Source: Mixophyes australis | Lineage: Eukaryota; Chordata; Amphibia; Anura; Limnodynastidae | Assembly (NCBI GenBank): GCA_036250195.1 | Contig: JAVHZZ010000008.1 | Coordinates: 1,029,001-1,093,000, forward strand | DNA length: 64,000 nt | Reading direction: 5' to 3' | Shown here: in pieces, positions 57,561 to 64,000 of the stretch | Layout: each line of letters begins with the position of its first letter | Position numbering within the stretch: position 1 is the stretch's first letter | Program-made: the position numbers and the translations under genes | Notes under the pieces: generated by a model | The model's database searches: none | Seen by the model: the letters and a program-made list of their open reading frames with translations, nothing else | Told to the model about the DNA's origin: nothing

Positions 57561-57614
57561 GTTGACGTCTGCGCGGGTTGGGTAGCGGAAACTTGCTTCC
57601 CGGAGTATCCCACT

Positions 57615-57885
57615 TAGGGGCGGATCTAGGAAATTGCTATACCAGGGGCGATTTAGGCCGCGCCCCCTTTCCGACATCTAAGGCTGCCGGCGGCTGCACA
57701 CTATGTGCAGGTCCGCTCGGCAGTAACAGTGTGCTGCCCGCCTGCTCTGATTGTGTTTTAGAACACAATCAGAGCAGCCGGGCAGCACACGGTCACTGCC
57801 GAACGGACCTGCACAGTGTGCAGCTGTTGGCAGCAAGCCCCTGCTAGGAGGGTGGGGGGGCCCCCCACCCCTGGATCCGCCACTG
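57615..57885. mobile_element. hAT-like MITE nested in the retrotransposon leader
   Basis: Termini TAGGGGCGGATCTAGG and (complemented) CAGTGGCGGATCCAGG. The flanks ATCCCACT and ATCCCCCT are an 8-bp target duplication with one difference. The interior is a long hairpin of about 65-bp arms (about 57690-57825) around TTTTAG, with TGCTCTGATTGTGTT and its complement. It separates the region directly after the 5' LTR (TGGTGTCAGGAGGGGGAT on the minus strand) from gag. Confidence 0.85.
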
Positions 57886-57905
57886 ATCCCCCTCCTGACA
57901 CCACT

Positions 57906-58393
57906 TGTGGCAAGAGCCCGCTACTGCTGAAGCACACGCGAACTTCTTCCTTTTTATGTAGTTTTGTCAGGATGGTAAATGTTTTGACACAGTACAGATT
58001 TCACAGCAATTCTTGGAGACCCTAAACGCTAGCTAGACATAGCTCAGCTCTCCCAAGACCAGCCAGCTCACCCAGCATTGGTCTCCGTGCACAAATGATA
58101 CAAACAAGCTTTTATACGTGATACTCCTCCCCCAGCCTTAGCTTGATGGACAGGTGACACACCCACCTTCTCTTTAAGAGGAAACGCCCATCACTGGCTC
58201 TGTTTGCACTAACAGACACACCCTGTCTGTTTGCTGAGAGGAAGGATTTCAAATCATGTAAGTTTAACCAAACTTAAACTATTGCTATTCATACATAAGT
58301 CTTTACATTCAATCTAGGTGCATTACTGCACAAATGTTTTACTCTACTTCCCTGCTTTCTGTGCATATTGCCAGCTAAATGCCTACTTTTGTT

Positions 58394-58396
<3 letters not shown>
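57906..58396 (-). repeat. 5' LTR of the SCAN-type element, 491 bp
   Basis: Same TG...CA termini as the 3' LTR. Differences include indels at ACGCGAACTTC and CTTTCTGTGCATATTGCC. It is followed (plus strand) by a (TA)n tract 58397-58436. Confidence 0.93.
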
Positions 58397-58440
<44 letters not shown>

Positions 58441-58754
58441 ACACACACACAGTGGTGGAGGTGAGGGTGTATACGGTGGTATGTAATGCTTCCACTTTTC
58501 CTACTTAAAATGAAAGCTATATTTGAGCCGAAAGTGCATCTTGGGTGTTTGAGAGTCAGACAGCCGGAGAACTTCCCTACAAACGGCCAGTGGCAATATC
58601 AGTTTTGTAACATTTTAAAGGCAACCAGGCACAACTGGGGGCCACTCTACGCACCTGGTTCACCAGTGGCCCATGATGCAATGCCTACAAAAGGCTGACC
58701 ACCTTGGTCAATAGTGCTATTAGCCTTTAAAGAACCAGTTCACTTGCCCACTAC
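58397..58754. other. TA microsatellite and short unassigned stretch
   Basis: (TA)n at 58397-58436, then single-copy DNA. A 70-codon plus-strand frame at 58486..58698 has no recognised motif. A CACAACTGGGGGCCACTC to CACTGCCC segment may be MITE debris. Confidence 0.45.
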
Positions 58755-59079
58755 ATCATCATCACCATTTATTTATACAGCGCCACTAATTGTGCAGCGC
58801 TGTACAGAGAACTCATTCACATCAGTCCCTGCCCCATTGGGGCTTACAGTCTAAATTCCCCTAACATACACAGAGACACAGTGTCAATTTGTTAGCAGCC
58901 AATTAACCTACTAGTATGTTTTTTGGAGTGTGGGGGGAAACCGAAGCACCCAGAGGAAACCCACACAAACACGGGGAGAACATATAAACTCCACACAGAT
59001 ACGGCCATGATCGGGAATTGAACTCATGACCCCAGTGCTGTGAGGCAGAAGTGCTAACCACTGAGCCACCGTGCTGCCC
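58755..59079 (-). mobile_element. tRNA-derived SINE, copy 2
   Basis: Reverse orientation: ends (plus strand) with CACTGAGCCACCGTGCTGCCC, the complement of the pol III A-box head, and starts with a CATCATCATC tail followed by TTATACAGCGCCACTAATTG and GCAGCGCTGTACAGAGAAC. This is the most complete copy in the window. The repeated GATGATGATG tail resembles 3' ends of L2-clade LINEs (inference). Confidence 0.88.
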
Positions 59080-59747
59080 GCTACACTGCTGTCTTCCAGT
59101 GGGAGATGGTCTGGGAGAAGGCACCACATCCCGTCCATTGGCCATGGATAAAAAGATATTTGAACAGCAGAATTATCGAGTCCTAGACAGAAAGATCCAC
59201 ATCCAAGAAGTAAAACACTTCTTTGGAGTTGTGAGGGTTCAAGGATGGCAGCACCAACTTCTGATTGGTGAGTAAAACCAGATACAACTTGAGGTTTAAG
59301 TAAGGAAACCATATAACTGGCCACTTTCTTTTTTCCGGAATACCAGGTATTTGGGAAAGAGCTTTCAGCTCAGAGACCTGCATAGACCAAACAATATCTA
59401 GGTGTAAAATTACCTGCCTGGCTCATACTGATAAGACACTTAGAGGGTGGAAACCAAAACCTTCAGAGAACCCAGATTCAGATGCTTTTCCAGGCCCCTC
59501 AAGAGGAAAAGGAACATACAGAACACTACAGCTGGATAAAATCCATTCCTTGCAGGACAGGTAGGATTTAAACCCTATTAAGACACAGAAAGAAGACGGC
59601 TGCAGCATAATAAGGGTTACAAGGTCCTTCTAGTTAAGAAACATGAGCTTCAAGAGCCATACAATGAAAGTTCTTTCAGGTCAAAAGAATGAGCCCTGAG
59701 ACAGAATGTCTGGCTAAAGAGGGCCAATCACACGATTCATGACCTTT
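59080..59747. other. Non-coding stretch, nothing recognised
   Basis: Single-copy sequence between two SINEs, no assignable gene. Confidence 0.4.
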
Positions 59748-60045
59748 CATCATCAGCAGCAGCCATTTATATAGCGCCACTAATTTTAGCGCTGTACAGA
59801 GAACTCACTCACATCAGTCCCTGCCCCATTGGAGCTTACAGTATAAATTACATAACACACACATACAGAAAGTAGGGACAATTAACCTACTATTATGTAT
59901 TTGGAGTGTGGGAGGAAACCGGAGCACCCGGAGGAAACCCCCTCAAACACGGGGAGAACATACACAGATAAGGACATCATCAGGAATCGTACTCATGAGC
60001 CCAGCACTGTGAGGCAGAAGTGCTAACCACTGAGCCACCGTGTTG
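59748..60045 (-). mobile_element. tRNA-derived SINE, copy 3
   Basis: Reverse copy with the same modules as 58755-59079, shortened in the middle (TAACACACACATACAGAAAG) and with a diverged head end GAGCCACCGTGTTG. Confidence 0.87.
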
Positions 60046-60047
60046 AT

Positions 60048-60375
60048 GGTTCGGCCTGATACCGCGTTTTTGTGTTTACGCTCCAACGATGAATGATTAT
60101 TGTTCCAAAGCTCATCGTATCGTTTAATTTGAATTTATAAACTGAATAAAAATCTCGGTAAACAATGGAACGATGTTGTGCTGGTTCTGAACTAACAATC
60201 TGGTTCTCCACAGTCAGGGTCTTCTCAGCCGATGGCTATGACAGATGAAGATCACAGATCTGAAGGTAAATTATGTAACACGTGTATAGTGTGTACACAG
60301 GAACCGGCTGCTGATTGGGATTTTCAGTCATTGGTAAAATCGTTACCGATATCACATTGGGATAAGGTGCAGAAC
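60048..60375 (+). repeat. Dispersed repeat, copy 2
   Basis: Matches 5580-5955 over AGGGTCTTCTCAGCCGATGG, ATGAAGATCACAGATCTGAA, GTGTACACAGGAACC and TTTTCAGTCATTGGT. Ends are less clear than in copy 1. Confidence 0.6.
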
Positions 60376-60461
60376 ACTGATTGGTATATGGCCTCATGAA
60401 GAGACCAACCTATAAGATAGAAGAATACCAGAGACCTATTCCAAGAATGCGGTGAGTGGAA

Positions 60462-60627
60462 CCAGGGCCGTAACTTAGAATTCTAGCGCCTGGGGCGAGA
60501 AAGAATAATGCCGCCCCCCCCCAGCCCTCAATTTTAACCAACTGTACCTAAAATATTCCTACATTGCGCCCCCTTCAGCGTTGCGGCCATGGCGGTCGCC
60601 CGTCGCACAGCCCCAGTTACGGCCCTG
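60462..60627. mobile_element. hAT-like MITE, 166 bp, perfect 8-bp TSD
   Basis: Termini CAGGGCCGTAAC and GTTACGGCCCTG are perfect inverted repeats. AGTGGAAC flanks both ends (60454-60461, 60628-60635). Interior has GCGCCTGGGGCGAG and poly-C. No coding capacity. Another short GC-rich inverted element (60672-60737, ends CAGTGGCGGAA / TTCCGCCTCTG) follows without a clear TSD. Confidence 0.92.
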
Positions 60628-60949
60628 AGTGGAACGTCCCCCGGACAGCATTGGATCAGCTGGAGGAGGAACAGTGGCGGAATTACCAGCGGCAGGGGCC
60701 ACGCACCGGGGGCCCCAGCTCGCTAGTTCCGCCTCTGTCTGAAGCACGATACCGAAACCCAAACCCGGCAGCGGCTCCATTGGGGTCAGAGCTGGGTGAT
60801 AACCCAGCAGAAGATGAAGTGTCAGCTCCTCAGGTCAGGTCTCTACTGCATAAGAACAGGACAACCTGAGGCCTCAGGGACACCAGAGGGGCCCCTGGTT
60901 ATACCGCAGAGAGGGGCCCCCGGTGACACCAGAGGGGGCCCCGTTTATA

Positions 60950-61200
60950 CTGCAGAGGGCGGGGCCTGAGGACATCACAGCGGCCATGCTGGGACTTGTA
61001 GTTCCCGGATACCGCCGCTCCAGCTGTGTCGTCCTCTCCTATTGGCTGATCTCAGGCTGTCTCTGATTGGTACGGACACGGGGGCGCGCACGGCTGGTGT
61101 CACGTGTGTACGTGCTCGGCCCCGGTACAGAGATGATGAGAGAGACCGGCGAGAGGTCCGGTAAGCCCGGGAGATGTGACGTCACTGGGGGCGGAGACCA
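60950..61200 (+). promoter_or_regulatory. CpG-rich pomgnt1 promoter
   Basis: GC- and CpG-rich stretch upstream of the first exon. Two inverted CCAAT boxes (ATTGG at 61041-61045 and 61066-61070), an E-box CACGTG at 61101-61106, and a palindromic CRE TGACGTCA at 61177-61184, just inside intron 1. No TATA box upstream, which fits a housekeeping promoter. The exact TSS is not determinable. Confidence 0.65.
61090..61160 (+). other. Probable non-coding exon 1 of pomgnt1
   Basis: A good donor, GGTCCG|GTAAGC, occurs at 61160/61161 in the CpG-rich region. From memory, vertebrate POMGNT1 starts with a non-coding exon and has its ATG in exon 2. The 5' limit is a guess from the promoter motifs. Confidence 0.45.
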
Positions 61201-61224
61201 GGGGGTCCTGTGTACATTATATGT

Positions 61225-62815
61225 GTAATGATGGGGACACTGCAGGGACTGACTGGGGTGATATAAAGACAGGGACACTGCAGGGACTGACTGGGGTGAT
61301 ATAAAGACAGGGACACTGCAGGGACTGACTGTGGGGTGATATAAAGACAGGGACACTGCAGGGACTGACTGTGGGGTGATATAAAGACAGGGACACTGCA
61401 GGGACTGACTGTGGGGTGATATAAAGACAGGGACACTGCAGGGACTGACTGTGGGGTGATATAAAGACAGGGACACTGCAGGGACTGACTGGGGTGATAT
61501 AAAGACAGGGACACTGCAGGTACTGACTGTGGGGTGATATAAAGACAGGGACACTGCAGGGACTGGCTGGGGGGTGATATAAAGACAGGGACACTGCAGG
61601 GACTGACTGTGGGGTGATATAAAGACAGGGACACTGCAGGTACTGACTGTGGGGTGATATAAAGACAGGGACACTGCAGGGACTGGCTGGGGGGTGATAT
61701 AACGACAGGGACACTGCAGGGACTGACTGTGGGGTGATATAAAGACAGGGACACTGCAGGGACTGACTGGGGTGATATAAAGACAGGGACACTGCAGGGA
61801 CTGACTGTGGGGTGATATAAAGACAGGGACACTGCAGGGACTGACTGTGGGGTGATATAAAGACAGGGACACTGCAGGGACTGACTGTGGGGTGATATAA
61901 AGACAGGGACACTGCAGGTACTGACTGTGGGGTGATATAAAGACAGGGACACTGCAGGGACTGACTGGGGTGATATAAAGACAGGGACACTGCAGGGACT
62001 GACTGGGGTGATATAAAGACAGGGACACTGCAGGGACTGACTGGGGTGATATAAAGACAGGGACACTGCAGGGACTGACTGGGGTGATATAAAGACAGGG
62101 ACACTGCAGGGACTGACTGTGGGGTGATATAAAGACAGGGACACTGCAGGGACTGACTGTGGGGTGATATAAAGACAGGGACACTGCAGGGACTGACTGG
62201 GGTGATATAAAGACAGGGACACTGCAGGTACTGACTGTGGGGTGATATAAAGACAGGGACACTGCAGGGACTGGCTGGGGGGTGATATAACGACAGGGAC
62301 ACTGCAGGGACTGACTGGGGTGATATAAAGACAGGGACACTGCAGGGACTGACTGTGGGGTGATATAAAGACAGGGACACTGCAGGTACTGACTGTGGGG
62401 TGATATAAAGACAGGGACACTGCAGGGACTGGCTGGGGGGTGATATAACGACAGGGACACTGCAGGGACTGACTGTGGGGTGATATAAAGACAGGGACAC
62501 TGCAGGGACTGACTGGGGTGATATAAAGACAGGGACACTGCAGGGACTGACTGTGGGGTGATATAAAGACAGGGACACTGCAGGGACTGACTGTGGGGTG
62601 ATATAAAGACAGGGACACTGCAGGGACTGACTGTGGGGTGATATAAAGACAGGGACACTGCAGGTACTGACTGTGGGGTGATATAAAGACAGGGACACTG
62701 CAGGGACTGACTGGGGTGATATAAAGACAGGGACTGGCTGTGGGGTGATATAAAGACAGGGACACTGCAGGGACTGACTGGGGTGATATAAAGACAGGGA
62801 CACTGCAGTGACTGT
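61225..62815. repeat. 37/40-bp minisatellite in pomgnt1 intron 1, about 41 copies
   Basis: Unit GGGGTGATATAAAGACAGGG plus ACACTGCAGGGACTGACTGT; copies lacking TGT or GGG are 37 bp. Each unit contains GATATAAAG, a TATA-like hexamer, on the sense strand of pomgnt1. Frames of 528-618 codons on the minus strand are artefacts of this array. Confidence 0.96.
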
Positions 62816-63009
62816 GAATCTGGTGTAGGACTGTCCTGTGGCCCACGGGGTCCTACGCGCCCAGCGATCAGTCCTCTAATACGTGGTATTTCCACGTTGC
62901 TCTTATTCCCTGGATTGTCCGTGATGTTGCTGTGAGATGACGGAGCGACGCTCCGGTGCTGCGCTTGGCGTTGGGTCTGGGATACTCTGACCTCGCTCTA
63001 TACCCACAG

Positions 63010-63046
63010 AGTTCATGCTGCCACCTGAGAGCACAGGGCACCCAAG
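63010..63046 (+). promoter_or_regulatory. pomgnt1 5' UTR part with an overlapping upstream ORF
   Basis: Exon 2 starts after a TATACCCACAG acceptor. An ATG at 63015 opens a 13-codon upstream reading frame that ends TGA at 63054-63056, so it overlaps the main start at 63047 by ten bases in another frame. Such overlapping uORFs usually lower translation of the main frame; the effect here is inferred. Confidence 0.6.
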
Positions 63047-63199
63047 ATGCCCATGACCAGAGGGATCCGACCGGTGCCGCCAGGTCCTCAGGGCCCAGAA
63101 ACGATGGAGAAGCCGCCTCTGCCCCATAAGAAACGGAGCTGGTACCTGGCTTGGAAATACAAGCTGGGCAACCAGCGGGCAGTGCGCCGAATGTGCCAG
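63047..63199 (+). CDS. pomgnt1: pomgnt1 first coding exon (O-mannose GlcNAc-transferase 1)
   Basis: 51 codons from ATG at 63047 to a strong donor CAG|GTAAGT, phase 0. The block [20 protein letters not shown], then RMCQ, matches the cytoplasmic tail of vertebrate POMGNT1 (human [20 protein letters not shown]). The residues before it ([12 protein letters not shown]) do not resemble the human N-terminus, so starts at 63053 or 63104 ([11 protein letters not shown]) are alternatives; the last gives a tail length nearer human. The enzyme is a Golgi type II membrane protein that adds GlcNAc in beta-1,2 linkage to O-mannose on alpha-dystroglycan. The membrane anchor and catalytic domain are encoded beyond the window or later exons. 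No lesion is seen. Confidence 0.88.
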
Positions 63200-63580
63200 G
63201 TAAGTTACACCCAGGACAGATACTGAGCATTACACCCGGCACACAGGACAGATACTGAGCATTACACCCGGCACACAGGACAGATACTGAGCATTACACC
63301 CAGGACAGATACTGAGCATTACACCCGACACACAGGACAGATACTGAGCATTACACCCAGGACAGATACTGAGCATTACACCCAGGACAGATACTGAGCA
63401 TTACACCCAGGACAGATACTGAGCATTACACCCGGCACCCAGGACAGATACTGAGCATTACACCCGGCACACAGGACAGATACTGAGCATTACACCCGGC
63501 ACACAGGACAGATACTGAGCATTACACCCAGGATAGATACTGAGCATTACACCCAGCACACAGGACAGATACTGGGATTT
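63200..63580. repeat. Tandem repeat in pomgnt1 intron 2
   Basis: About 13 copies of a 25-32 bp unit GGACAGATACTGAGCATTAC plus ACCCAGG or ACCCGGCACACA, starting immediately after the exon 2 donor. Confidence 0.94.
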
Positions 63581-63671
63581 GTGTAGCTCTTCCATTTGGC
63601 TGGATCCCATGTAGTGTGTTCAAGCCGAAGCATCCGTGTGGCCTGATTCAGGGAAATCATCTGCTTCCTGT

Positions 63672-64000
63672 CTGTTATGTGATATATGATGTCATTCCAC
63701 TGTCACATGTCCTCTTCCATAGACTGTGATATATGATGTCATTCCACGTGTCACATGTCCTCTTCCATAGACTGTGATATATGATGTCATTCCACGTGTC
63801 ACATGTCCTCTTCCATAGACTGTGATATATGATGTCATTCCACGTGTCACATGACCTCTTCCATAGACTGTGATATATGATGTCATTCCACGTGTCACCT
63901 GACCTCTTCCATAGACTGTGATATATGATGTCATTCCACGGGTCACATGACCTCTTCCATAGACTGTTATATATGATGTCATTCCACGTGTCACATGTCC
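63672..64000. repeat. 48-bp minisatellite running off the window
   Basis: About seven copies of GATATATGATGTCATTCCAC plus GTGTCACATGTCCTCTTCCA and TAGACTGT, continuing past the right edge. The 100-codon minus-strand frame is an artefact of the 48-bp period. Confidence 0.95.

Larger units (their letters stand above)
54570..58396 (-). mobile_element. Ty3/gypsy retrotransposon with SCAN-like capsid (Gmr1-like)
   Basis: Minus-strand element with two full LTRs (57906-58396 and 54570-55048), inserted in a TA repeat; ATAT on both sides could be the target duplication. In coding order: leader with primer-binding-site region interrupted by a hAT MITE, gag with a SCAN-like module and zinc knuckle, protease, then RT and RNase H running straight into the polypurine tract. 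There is no integrase after RNase H, unlike ordinary Ty3/gypsy. Gmr1-type elements carry integrase between protease and RT; that place shows a deletion here. Multiple frameshifts and a mutated RT catalytic residue make it defective. Confidence 0.9.

Noticed and set aside
57561..57677. N-terminal 39 codons of the long gag frame
   Set aside because: They read through leader and an inserted hAT MITE; the native start is more likely the ATG at 57560.
61039..62895. Minus-strand frames of 528-618 codons
   Set aside because: Three overlapping frames through one 37/40-bp minisatellite in pomgnt1 intron 1, antisense to the gene; not coding.

Overview
The window looks like vertebrate chromosomal DNA, most likely from an amphibian (probably a frog) with a large genome. 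Two interrupted protein genes are recognisable, and both belong to a neighbourhood conserved in vertebrates. The rest is introns, intergenic DNA, minisatellites and transposable elements. Nothing bacterial is present: no operons, ribosome binding sites or CRISPR. Most long open frames are artefacts of tandem repeats whose unit length is divisible by three.

Host genes. lurap1 lies on the minus strand: coding exon 1 at 38445..38645 and coding exon 2 at 28523..29173, with a phase-0 intron of about 9.3 kb full of repeats and a probable 3' UTR below 28523. pomgnt1 lies on the plus strand: a probable non-coding first exon in a CpG-rich promoter ending at 61160, a first coding exon at 63010..63199 (start codon 63047), and a 1.6 kb minisatellite in intron 1. 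The remaining exons are outside the window. The genes are divergent with about 22 kb between them. This agrees with the LURAP1/POMGNT1 adjacency I know from human.

Layout. 1-5460: 60-bp C-rich minisatellite. 5.5-12 kb: single-copy DNA with MITEs and short arrays. 12.15-15.6 kb: hAT-like element whose right end runs into a GC-rich minisatellite. 17.3-20 kb: 33-bp array, a solo LTR with 5-bp target duplication, then a 34-bp array. 20.4-24.1 kb: palindromic MITEs. 24.4-25 kb: 24-bp array. 27.5-39 kb: lurap1; its intron holds an L2-like LINE fragment, a second solo LTR, a hAT MITE, a Tc1 relic, a 215-bp-arm foldback and a SINE. 39-46 kb: microsatellites, nested MITEs, a Helitron helicase relic and a 150-bp tandem repeat. 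46.98-51.61 kb: a nearly complete chromodomain Ty3/gypsy element inserted in a 48-bp minisatellite. 54.57-58.40 kb: a second Ty3/gypsy element with a SCAN-like capsid, no integrase, and a hAT MITE in its leader. 58.7-60.6 kb: two SINEs and a hAT MITE. 61-64 kb: pomgnt1 5' region.

Most notable signals: (1) a dispersed element of about 640 bp, in four copies, that is almost entirely a chain of about ten consecutive hairpins, with at least two paired (compensatory) arm substitutions between copies; (2) a minisatellite whose unit joins a transposon terminus to its target-site duplication, so it seems to have been born at an insertion junction; (3) LTRs that carry minisatellites, and unusually high tandem-array density overall (roughly a quarter of the window). 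All calls come from reading the sequence; no alignment or database search was run, and repeat boundaries without a stated target duplication are approximate.
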